Under the pieces are notes generated by a model that worked only from the letters and a program-made list of their open reading frames with translations, was not told where the DNA came from and searched no databases. A DNA stretch of 64,000 nucleotides from Piper betle (taxonomy: Eukaryota > Streptophyta > Magnoliopsida > Piperales > Piperaceae). Shown one piece after another: positions 32,122 to 42,750 of this stretch. The number at the start of each line of letters is the position of its first letter. The first letter of the stretch is position 1. The stretch is from contig JAURVB010010159.1 of the NCBI GenBank assembly GCA_033002965.1, positions 86,982-150,981 of the forward strand. Direction: 5' to 3'. A program made the translations under genes and the position numbers.

Positions 32122-35100
32122 ATGGGCTCTACCTTTCTAGGGGAGCTTCCGGGTCTGGTGATTCTCTCAATGGATTGAAGTTTGGGCAAAAAATCTACTT
32201 TGAGGATGTGGGTGGTGGTGGAAGTGCCCCAGCTGCCGTTCCTGATCTCATTCCTGCCTCTGCCTCTGCTGGGTCTTCTTCTTCTAATACTGAGGTGGCG
32301 GTGGCTTCTCCTGCCAAGAAAGGCCGGGGAGCTGCGCAAGGAGGAAGGCCTCCAAGGTGCCAGGTCGAGGGCTGTCATGTGGACTTGACTGGGACCAAGG
32401 CCTACTATTGTAGGCACAAGGTGTGTGGGATGCACTCCAAGACGCCAGAGGTGATGGTGGCTGGCCTGAAGCAGAGGTTCTGCCAGCAGTGTAGCAGGTT
32501 GGTGGTGCTTATTTCCACGCCCCCCACCCCTCCCCCTCTAATTTAGTAGCTAACATGAGGAAGATTTATGACGAGTTGCAGGTTTTTTATATTCTACTTG
32601 TGTAGCTTTGCTATGACTTTCGGATGGATTGGAGATTTACCATCATCTTTTGTCAATGTAATGAGTTTGCTTTCTGATGGATTGGAGATTTGTCATTGTC
32701 TTTTGTCAATGTAATGAGTTTGTTTGGATTTTATGACAGGCTATCTTTTTGATCCTATAACTTGGTCTGGCAATTGGGGTTTAATAGTTCCACTGGTTCA
32801 CACATTCCAATAATTGGTGTTGCATATTTCTGACAATTTTGCTGCCTAGATTAGGCAGTTTTCTCTTTCTGTACTAATTGCCATGAATCCTTCTGTTCCT
32901 ATTCTTAAAAGTATGGCTGGTTTGCTCTTACTTGTTGGGGCTTATAGTTGCATGGTGATGGATGTTGATGGCTGGCCATGCTTCAAACCTGAACTAACAA
33001 CTTTACTTCTTGTTTTCTCTTACAATTCCGATCTTTGCTCTGTTAACATTTTGGTTTTTGTTATCACATGCCGGAATGTTTTTCCTGTCTCTTTTGGTAT
33101 ATGGACACTGCCTGATCTGTTGAGGGCGTTAGGTTGGCTGCAGTTAGGTGTGATGACAACTAAGGTTTCAATTTGTAGCTCTCATGCATGGCATTCGGTA
33201 AGGGGTCTATGATTTTTTGGGTGGTTTTCCTTCACTTCACCTCGTGGTCAATGATTGCAATTTCAACGCTAACGTATATCACTGATTCATGCACATTCAT
33301 ATTTGAAATCTTCATTTTCTTGTTATTTTCTCAAATTGAACCCCTAAATGCGCCATCAGATCAGTGTGTGCATTATTTTCTCTTGCATTATGTGTATGAT
33401 TAAAGCATTGGCATGATCTATAATTTAGAGAATTGGCTCCGCAATAGGATCCATACATAGGCTAATATTATCCACCATTTGTAGATTATATTTCGTCTTT
33501 CTTGTTTATTGAGCTAAGTCCTGTAATTCTATTTCATCATTTTACCTTCCAACTTCTCTTATAAAAGTGGTAAGAATCGTTGGCGAGCATTACCTTTATT
33601 TTAAATTATTTTTTAGTGAGGAACCACAGCAGCATTAATTGCCAATGACAATACAGGCATCTAAAAAACAAAAAGTTTAGTAAATTTTTTTCCTTCAAAA
33701 TAACCCTTTTTTGGATATCCTCATTCCTGCATAGGTTTGAAAATGTGGCGATTCAACTTAATACTTTGTGTTGGACATATACTAATATTTTCTACTTGAT
33801 TGGTATTATATCAGCTGTTGAATTAGGGTTATTTGATTCATTGTACTTCTTTAGTTTACATCCTCAATTATATCAGCTGTTTGACTCATTTTATATTTTT
33901 TGTTAGCATCCTCAATTACCAATATACTTGTATCATTTAATCATTGTGCTTTTTTACAAAAAAATCATCAATATCTACTCATATCAAAACATTGGATTGT
34001 GGAGTCAATAATAAACTTGTCCATATTGTGCTGAGACTATAATTTGTACCGTTCATAGCATGGTGGTGTTTGAAAAATATATTTTGTGCTTGTGTTGATT
34101 GTGTTATAGTTTTCTTAATTTAAATTTCTTTGCCGTGAGTATGGTTGTTTTTTTCTTCCCACTAGGATTGTGATTGATTTAGTCAAATTTCGGATGAAAG
34201 CCAAAAATTTTGTTTGCATGTACAAGTGTATCCATTTCAATTTTATTTCGACACAACCACCATATGTCTTGTTTGGAAGGACTTCTCTAGTATATTGTTT
34301 GATTTCCCCTGTAGATATGCAGGATTATAAAATATGTCTTGTTTGGAAGGACTTCTCTAGTATGTTGTTTGATTTCCCCTGTAGATATGCAGGATTATAA
34401 AATATGTCTTGTTTGGAAGGACTTCTCTAGTATGTTGTTTCATTTCCCCTGTAGATTTGCAGGAATATAAAATAACTTGTCTTGTGTTAGAAAATGCTCA
34501 AATGGAGAAGTTTTAATCTGTAATTGAAGTTTGGATCTTCTCTCTTATATGCAGCGAGGTTTCACAGCACAAATTCTACAATTCATATCTTCAGTTTTTT
34601 TTAAAAAGTGTTGTAATATCCATTATAGTTATTATGCCTATTGCCTGGTATAACAAAGCATGATCCCTGAGCAACTTTGGTTCATAACTTGGTGCCATCA
34701 AGGATTTGTTTTGCGGTTACAACACCACACGATTATTCTCTTAGTTAATCATGACTACCTTTAAATCATCATTGGATGATAATTAGCAAATTGTTGAATG
34801 CATAAAGCTGGAACCATTTGACATTGTCTTCTTTTTTTTAAAAAAAAGATCTTGAACCATGAACCCGTTTCTGTCAGGTTTCATCAACTCTCTGAATTCG
34901 ACCATGGCAAACGAAGTTGCCGCAGGCGTCTAGCTGGTCATAATGAGCGGCGAAGGAAGCCTTCTCCTGGCTCTTTAATTCCACCACGCTATGCACGTAT
35001 AGTCTCATGTTATTGCAGTGTAGGCATTTGTTTTATCATTTCATTTGTTTTTTTAAGATGTTTGCATTTCATTCCAGAGCACACTAGCAAAGTTGGGAGC

Positions 35101-35694
35101 TTTATGGACTTCTCATACTCAAGGATGCATGCAAGAGATGCTTGGCCGGGCTTTCAAATCTCTGAGCATTCCCCAAGCAACCAAGTTACATCCACAGGGA
35201 AATATCTGCCGAATTTGTTACAGGGAGCTTATGATATTCCGTTGGCAAATGTTGTCAGCCATACTGCTCAAACTTACCTACAAGGGACATCGGCAGGGAC
35301 TATCTTCCCTGGTACAGAAGTTTCAGCAGGCGAAACTTTCGCAAGTGTTTCTGGCACTGTCTGTGCTCTCTCTCTTCTGTCAACGCAACAATGGGATCCT
35401 AGGAATCGCTCCTCGAGTATAAACAACTTGATGGACGACAATAGGGCTCACCCCACTCAATCTGCAGCTCATGCACCTATTCCAAACCAATTCATAAGCA
35501 ATGAATGGGGTTTCAAACACCACACCGGTGGAGGCAGCTCATGCAACTTGAGCCTCCAACAAATTCATGACTCTTCTGATCCTCAATATTCTGCAGCTAA
35601 TGGATTGTCTCAACATGGGAGCAGGCAGTTCATGGAGCAGGGACAACCAGGAGGAAATGAGTCAACATCTCATCAGATAAATTGGTCTCTTTAG
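32122..35694 (+). CDS. SPL: SPL9/SPL15-type SBP-box transcription factor, frame broken near the start
   Basis: Exons 32122-32497, 34878-35017 and 35078-35694. The SBP domain spans exons 1-2: [20 protein letters not shown], then C and H ligands through [13 protein letters not shown], ending with the nuclear-localisation stretch [18 protein letters not shown]-terminal [11 protein letters not shown], the ALSLLS segment and the C-terminal NWSL are hallmarks of the SPL9/SPL15 and rice SPL14/SPL17 (IPA1) clade, which promotes phase change and sets shoot branching. Exon total is 1133 nt, one short of a whole frame. ATG at 32122 reads MGSTFLG, then the frame shifts at the G run 32140-32143; without that shift no in-frame ATG precedes the SBP domain. 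A single missing G explains it. The alternative is a true null allele. Confidence 0.88.
34263..34472 (+). repeat. 70-bp tandem repeat, three copies, in SPL intron 1
   Basis: Units start at 34263, 34333 and 34403 with TATGTCTTGTTTGGAAGGAC. Units 1 and 2 differ at few positions and unit 3 is slightly more diverged at its end. It lies inside the 2.4-kb first intron. Confidence 0.95.
35363..35382 (+). promoter_or_regulatory. miR156 target site in SPL exon 3
   Basis: GTGCTCTCTCTCTTCTGTCA is the canonical 20-nt miR156/157 complementary site of SPL genes. It is in frame with the ALSLLS codons, its usual coding position, so transcript cleavage by miR156 in juvenile tissue is expected. Confidence 0.95.
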
Positions 35695-36581
35695 TCGTTG
35701 CCGAACCCTCGAGATGAACTAATACTATCTTAGGTTTGCATGAACTTTCCTGCCTGTTTGTTTTTTTTGATGACATTTTAAATCGAGTGCCCAATGGATG
35801 ACTATCGGACTATGCATGGCTGTTTTTGATGGAAATGTAGGTCATTGGTATTTTGAATTGAGACTTAAGGATGTTCTAGGGTATCATTCGGATCATGTTG
35901 AAATGGGAATCATTTTGTGAAAGGCCCTCATTGAATGGTCATCTTTCCATCGTTTTGTTCTGGGCTTTATATCCTTGCCCGTGGTACCAAATGTTGGGTA
36001 AATACAGGAGAAGAAAATTAGCTTTCGCTGTAATGATAATCCTCTCTTATTTCTCTTTCTTCCTTGTCCCAAACAATGGGGATTGGGTGAAATAAATGGC
36101 AAAGTTTGGATGATCTTCATTTCTCTGCTAACAACATATCACGTTACGCAATGAACGACCGGTGTTCGTGTGATTATTACGATCTTGCTTATAGCTCTCA
36201 TGTAGAAATTTTTGAAGGTGGCATTTTTGTGCTATACTCATTTCCTGGAGTCTGTGACCTGAGTGGTGAGAGATATTAGAGTTTACTCTCAACGATCAAA
36301 CTATATCAACTTCTAAGGTCAACCCGTTGTGTCCTCTTACCAACCCGTAAATCTTATGGCCTCTTACGCTAGGGACAAACATCAAGAAGGTCGTCTACCC
36401 ATCTACACTTGTGCACAAATATGTCCCAGGTTTATAAAATTTTATAATAATACCCGTTTTTAAAAATCTAAGATCTAAATTAGACAAAAAATCATAAATT
36501 TTGAGTGAAATGAAGGAAACAAGAGATTAAAACACCCTGACTGGGCTGGAGGGAAGGTAAATCATTTGTTAAGTTTGACCC
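35695..36581. other. SPL 3' UTR and intergenic DNA
   Basis: The first few hundred bases are probably the SPL 3' UTR. No other gene or element is recognised. Confidence 0.5.
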
Positions 36582-36869
36582 AACAGATTAAGCCTTACAA
36601 TCTACAATAATATAAATCCAATGTGCCCAATAGAAGGAGGACACATTCAACATTTGGAGACATCTGAATTCTGAAGTGAGCATTACCATTCTTGGTGGCC
36701 TTCTCCGTGCCATCTGGCAAGCAAGCAAATAACTCTTATTCCGTGGTATTGGTTCAAACGAGTTTGTTTGGGTCAAAGAAAACAGATTAAACGTTACAAT
36801 CTATAATAAAATAAATCCAATGTGCCCAATAGAAGGAGGACACATTTAATATTTGGAGACATCTGAATT

Positions 36870-36990
36870 AAGGGTGCTAATTGAGCGAGCGAGCTCGAAC
36901 ACAGCTCATTCGTGAAATGCTATCAATATGGATTGAACCCACAACCTTATTTACCATCTCAACTGTCTCACATCTTTGTTATTATATTGC

Positions 36991-37042
<52 letters not shown>

Positions 37043-37268
37043 ATATAAAAATTATATTATTATATTATTTTATCGAGTCGAGTTCGAGTCGAATTCGAGT
37101 TATAACCGAGTCGAGTCGAGTCGAATACGGCCTTGCTTAAGCTCGGCTCGTAAGAATCAAGTTCGAGTCGAGTTGGAGCTCAAACATTTAAATGTCGAGT
37201 TTTAAGTTGAGTTAAGCCAAGCCGAACGCTAAATGCTCACGAGCTGGCTCGCTCAAATAGCAACCCTA
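36870..37268. mobile_element. hAT-like MITE with 8-9 bp target duplication
   Basis: Termini AAGGGTGCTAATTGAGCGAG and, reversed, TAGGGTTGCTATTTGAGCGA form an inverted repeat of more than 20 bp. The target duplication ATCTGAATT lies at 36861-36869 and 37269-37277. The interior has 'gagtcgagttcgagtc' words, a GT/TA microsatellite (36990-37037) and a tRNA-like module. It has no coding capacity. Its right end matches the left end of the element at 2967. Confidence 0.88.
36930..36970 (-). other. tRNA-like module inside the MITE
   Basis: On the minus strand, TGAGACAGTTGAGATGG resembles box A. GTGGGTTCAATCC resembles the box B / T-arm of a Lys- or Arg-type tRNA, with a shortened spacer that would leave no normal anticodon arm. 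It is a tRNA-derived segment, not a tRNA gene. Confidence 0.5.
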
Positions 37269-37584
37269 ATCTGAATTTTGAAGTGAGTAGTTACCATTCT
37301 TGGTGGCCTTCTTCTTGCCATCTGGCAAGCAAGCAAATAACTCTCATGCCATGGTATTGGTTCAAACCAGTTTGTTTGGGTCAAAGAAAACAACAAAACC
37401 AAAACAAATTAGTAATTCATGAACCAAGAACCAAAACCCATCATCCTCAACAGCCCTTCCCCTTCCCTCCCCACTGCTCCATCCGCCACCTTTTCTTTTG
37501 CCACCACCTCTATTGCAGTCGCACCACCCACACTGAGTTCACCAAGCCCTAGGCTCCGGCCAGCTCGTCGCCATCAAGGCCATG

Positions 37585-37862
37585 TGTAACACCCCAAATC
37601 CGGTTCACACTCATGAACCAAATCGGCATATTACAGGCCCCGGTTAGGTCGGCTAACCCGAACCTAACTCGTGCAGATCTAATCTCGGCGTCTTAAGATG
37701 AAAATCCAACTTGCTATATGTATGTATGAATGCATAAAACCCTAACAGGATACTACATGGATGACATGCAACCAATTTTCACATCATTACAATTACGGTA
37801 AAAATCCTGAAATAAAACCGTCAGGGTCTCTCCTAAAAGTGCAAATATGGGCCCACCCTATC

Positions 37863-37917
<55 letters not shown>

Positions 37918-40543
37918 TACATCCATGATTTCATTCACACAAAATCTAACATATTATGAATTCATTTTGAAGTTGGGGTTTCAACCCACCACGCTTCCAC
38001 TGCGCATCTCTGATCATGTTCACATTCTATCATGTGTCATGCATTTGAAAATGTCATTCACAATATAATAACATAATAATACAATATTGAACATTCAGAA
38101 ATCTAACATGTGTGTGTGCACAAGACCTCATTGCTCCTCCGTCCAAGCTGGCTCCTCCAACTCGTGATTATTACCTACATATAGTATAAAAACACGTCAG
38201 TAACAAGTGTTACTGGTCCGGAAAATAAAATAACTATAACAAGCTGGCTATGAGAGCAAACTCTCATATGAAAGAAAACATCATATACTCCACGTGAACA
38301 CTCTGAAGGGCACTACTGAGGAGCCACTGGGCTGCAGACCCGGTAGCATCCCAAACTTACTGATCTGCTGCTAGTACTGTGCCGCTCTCGACACTTCTTT
38401 TCAGTACTTCTCGTGAAACTTTATCCTAAGCCCTCTCCGTACCTCCATATTTCTCCTGGCCTTGAGCACGAAGGCCGAGTACTCTCAGGCAGTCGCCTTT
38501 AGTACCCTTTGAACCACAAGTCCGGACATGCGCTGTACTTAACAGTACCTGTATACCTCCACGTTCTCCGGGTGTGAGGAACTCAAACGCGGAGTTGTCA
38601 GGATCCCTCGGGAATGGAACAGTCCGCTGGCACTAATCCAGAGCCCGCTTTGACTGTCACGGCATCCTCTGCATGGTACGTGCAGTCGATTTCTCCATCT
38701 CTCATCTCACTGAAAAGTGAAAACTACATATATATAGGGCTGGGTAGGGATTTATATAATAGGCCCGAAGGCAACTTGTGGTGGATCTTGTTTTCGAAAT
38801 CATCCTCGAGGGATCTCATCCTTGAGGGGTTATTAATCCGGAAAACTATTCGGTTAAATGACCCGAGTTAAGTGGGATCCGATAAAGCGCCACTTAACTC
38901 GTCCTGTAGGCATTAAAACAAACATACAATAGAAAAGAGTAAAACAGACAAGTCCTAAACGAACCTGGTAGAAGCTCCAAGGCGTGTCATCGCGCCTAGG
39001 CAGCGAGCTCCTACTCCGTACCTACACATCAAAACTAAATACTAACGCCCGCTAACTAAATGATGCATCAAACTCAATAACATCACAATCACAATGCAAG
39101 CATCGATCAACATAACAATCAGAAAATCATAAAAATTAATTAATCCTAGCTCATCCTATTCATTCTAATTTTATTACGTGTCTGTAACTTATGTCGTGGT
39201 CACTTATCATGCTCTGACCTGATCTACTTCATTAGATCACTTACATTCAAGCACTATTCATCAAGTCATGTCTCTTATCACTTCATTCGTAATTAAGCAT
39301 TAATCACATCAATAATTAGTCCTAGCATGCCGTGCTAACAATAATCAATTTTAAATAAATCAATCAGAGGTAATTATACCTCACGTTGTCGACAATCGGC
39401 GACGGTTAAGGTTCCGTCACGTGTCTTGGAACTCAAATTTGGCGCTCGTCGGCGTCCAAAGCTCGATCGGGCTCGACTGGGTGAGCCCCGCGGAAGATTA
39501 GGTGAATTCCAGTGAATTCCAGAAATTCCGATTTCCCGGCGGTTTTCAGTCAGCTGTTGGCGGTTTTTCGGCATCTTCCGATGGTTTTCCGGCGACAATC
39601 GCCGGCGGCGTCTACTGGCCGGAAAGTGGTCGTGTTGGGTACCCTCGGAACCGGCTCGGCGAGCCCGACTCATCTACGAGGTCGACGCGGCCAACGGAGG
39701 TGGCGGCTCGCTGGAAAATGCATAAACAGAGCTGGCGGCGATGGGTAGCTAGATCCGGCCGGCCAGGGCGGCGATGGCCTCTGCTCCGGTCGGGGAATGT
39801 AGCTGGAGGGTCAAGGACGTCGAGCCGACCACCTGATCGTGGTGGCGACGGTCGGCGGAGGCGCAATCGGTGACGCAAGCGCTGCGTCACCGCGGCGATT
39901 CCTCGCGTTGTGGCGGCCAGCTTGTGGCCGGGCCTGGTCGGGGCAGCAGGGCGACGCCGTGGCTGGGCTGGGCGGCGTCAATCGGGGGCCAGGCGGCGTC
40001 GGTGGCGCGCGAATAGGGGTGGCGTGGCGGCTAGGGTTTGGGCGTGGGGGAGAAAAGGTCGGGGGTGGAGAAGAAATGGTTGGCTGGCAATCTTGTAATT
40101 AAGACTTGACTCGTCTCCGGCTCGTGTCAAGTATAATGACTAAGTCGTATTAAATCTTAAAAAAATTCATAAAAATCGGGAAAAATCCCGTAAAATAAAA
40201 CAACACCAAAAAAATCATAATGATATGCTCTAGAACTATCAACCCACCCAAAATGCCCGTAACGCGTCCTAACGCGGGTAACGGCCCAATACTAATTCTA
40301 CGATCCATTATATATCATAATGAAAAAATAAACTGCATACTCTCATATATTCTGATAACTCATTCTTTTTTACTGTGTTCATGACGTTATCATCATATAC
40401 TTGGGTACACATGACCCTCATGGCTCATACACGAGACCGGCGTCGGCTCAGTACACGTGTTCTGAAACTGACTCGACTCGAAAATAACGGTCGAACCGAC
40501 CGGTTCTAAATATAAAACCCTGACTCGAATCATGGGTTTTACA
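37585..40543 (+). mobile_element. Solo LTR, ~2.96 kb, Ty3/Gypsy (probably Tekay)
   Basis: Begins TGTAACACCCCAAATCCGG and ends ATGGGTTTTACA, with target duplication CCATG at 37580-37584 and 40544-40548. No coding domain and no second copy of the termini inside, so it is a single LTR left by LTR-LTR recombination. It contains a TA/CA microsatellite (37868-37918) and a CpG-rich zone at about 39450-40090 whose long open frames on both strands are composition artefacts. Large LTRs of this start are common in Tekay chromoviruses; a Tekay pol fragment lies at 62160 (association is inference). Confidence 0.92.
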
Positions 40544-40548
40544 CCATG

Positions 40549-41099
40549 GATTCTGGATCACTACCGGGAGAGCGCGAGTTCCTAAATATAAGAGCAATTA
40601 TAGTTTGATCTAATTTGGTAATAAGGTGATTAACCATGAAAACATATGCCAATTCTTCCTCTAATTATAATTGCCAATGGGGTCACGAAACATTATAGTA
40701 ACAATACAAGAAAAAATGTAGCAGAACATGCATAGAAGAATCTCCTATCTCCATGCCACGCCATTTTCTGGCATGAGTGAGAAGTATTTGTCATCATGGT
40801 AGGGACACGGTTGTAAAAATTGGAATTGGGTTTAAATAGGTTTACGAAGGAGTCATTGAATTGGATCAAATTGATTAAGAATCGGTTCAGTTGAATTGTC
40901 CTATATAAAAATTTTAACTTAGTCAAAATCGGTAGTTTATTAGTTATAGAACATGTCATTTTAATATCATTTTAATATTATGATGTGTATTATATTTTAT
41001 AATATTTTCTATATTTTTTTGAATTATTTAGAGTTAGTTATTATTTTTTACTTGAGTCTGAATCGAGTCAACTTTTAATTACAAGAATGTCACTTGTTA
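40549..41099. other. Intergenic AT-rich DNA
   Basis: No gene or bounded element recognised. It contains 'gactcg'-type words shared with the surrounding repeats. Confidence 0.5.
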
Positions 41100-41850
41100 T
41101 TTTTGACAATTGCGTGAACTACCCCCAATCAGCTCGCTCCCTCGTCCCACATTGCTCACCCGGCCCTCCCGGCGCCAAGCCGCCCCTACCGGCAAAACTC
41201 CTCCCCCTTGCCCAGCCCCCGCCACCCGGGCTCGGCCCCTCACCTCACCCCACTCCTTCACCGGATTTCCCCGCTGCCCCACCTCGCCTCCCCTGCGCCG
41301 GCGCCAGATCTGCCCCCCTGGCTCCTCCCCCACCACCCGCCCCAGTCCTCACCGCCATCTCCTCCCTACCCCGCGCCCCCCACCCCAACCCCTGTGTCTC
41401 CCTCGCCCTAGTGTCACTACCCCTTGCAACCCGTCACTGCCCCGCCGACCCCCTCGCTCCCACCGCTAGACTCGGCTGATTCGTCAACTCGGGCTAAGAA
41501 TCCCAGCCCCTCGCCCCCCGCCGCCCTGTGCCCTCGCCGCTCCCTATCGCCCCTCGCTCGGCCCCTCGCTTCCCCCCACCCCACCACTAGATCTCTCACC
41601 CCCCACCCCGACTCCTCTCCCTTTTGTTTCCCCTACCCCAGTGTCGCCACCCCCTGCAGCCCGTCACTGCCCTGCCAACCACCTCGCTCCCCCATTGGAC
41701 TTAGCCGATTCGTCGACTCAGGGTGAGAATCGACCAATTCTCAGTCCAATTTTTAGCTCTCTGATTTCACCCTTTTTTAACTCAGTTTTCCACCGATCTG
41801 ATTAAAATTGACCGATTCTGAATAGAATTGGCCGATTTTTTCAACTATTG
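41100..41850. repeat. C-rich low-complexity region with a two-unit ~231-bp repeat
   Basis: A strand-biased C-rich block. A segment from about 41408 (TAGTGTCACTACCCC ... GATTCGTCAACTCGGGC) recurs from about 41639 (CAGTGTCGCCACCCC ... GATTCGTCGACTCAGGG). Proline-rich frames through it lack any domain. It resembles the GC-rich interiors of the Mutator-like complex, but TA tracts are absent. Confidence 0.6.
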
Positions 41851-42750
41851 GTAGGGAATATTTGCATTCATGATAATTTTAAAAATGAAGATAAGAAGGT
41901 AGCTATGAATCAGTTGGTAGAAGAAGAGGGATGGCTTTCATATATTCATACAATAAAAGAGACTGAAGACTTGCTTAAAATCAAGCCCAGCAGCATCCTC
42001 TTTGATGACTCGTTCTCTCTACAAAAACTCCCGATTTTGGGCTTCCCCAGCTCAAAATTGGTGTGGCGCTTGCAACAGGTGTCACGACGGGCCTTGCAAC
42101 ATATGTTACGGGCTTCTATTAATCTAAAAATTAGCTTAAAGAATAAGGTTTTTTTATTAACCTTTAATTAATATACAAGTCATTAGTCACCTCCAAGCAT
42201 GATCTGCGATAAACCGAATAATTCTCCCCCTCACAAATTATATTATCCAAATTATCTCCCCTCACCACATGTTAAGTCATGGAGACTCTAATTCAAACTG
42301 GCCCAATAATACCGGGTGTTACAAGTCTCTTTTAATAAAAAGGCTAGTTTAAAAAATAAGATTTTCCTGTTAATCTATGTACGAGTCACCCATCACCTTA
42401 ATACATAATAAAGATAAACCGAATAGCTACTCCTTCGAAGGTTGAGCCGATCGTCAACAATGACGAGATGACAACCGACAACCCCATTTAGAGGAGACCT
42501 AGCCGGAGACGCACGGTGGTGCGGCCGAGGTGTACTCACAAGAGTTCGTCCAAACCGAGACATCCCTTCAGTTGGTGCCACCTGAGGCGTCTCCATCCGA
42601 GATTATGATCTTTTATTAATATTATATACAAAATACCTGAGCCATCCGATCTCATCGGGCGCTCGAGAATCAATGGCATACATAACAAGAAAAGAACAGC
42701 CAATCCCATGAGTATGGAGAAGAGAAGTGGCCCGGAAAAGAAAAAGGGTG
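41851..42750. other. Intergenic, upstream of Clot
   Basis: A 107-codon plus-strand frame from 41848 has no recognised domain. Two related phrases ('aattagcttaaagaataagg' near 42127 and 'ctagtttaaaaaataagatt' near 42345) indicate old repeat DNA. The Clot promoter and leader occupy the last part. Confidence 0.4.

Larger units (their letters stand above)
36582..37390. repeat. ~200-bp tandem duplication, second copy split by a MITE
   Basis: Unit 1 is 36582-36780. Unit 2 starts at 36781 and continues after the MITE to about 37390. Both contain CCAATGTGCCCAATAGAAGG and GGCAAGCAAGCAAATAACTC. Unit 1 reads ACATCTGAATTCTGAAGTGA at the site where unit 2 is interrupted. Confidence 0.93.

Noticed and set aside
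37585..40543. Complete non-coding retroelement (LARD/TRIM) instead of solo LTR
   Set aside because: No internal copy of the terminal sequence, no primer-binding site and no polypurine tract; one TG...CA unit with a 5-bp duplication fits a solo LTR.
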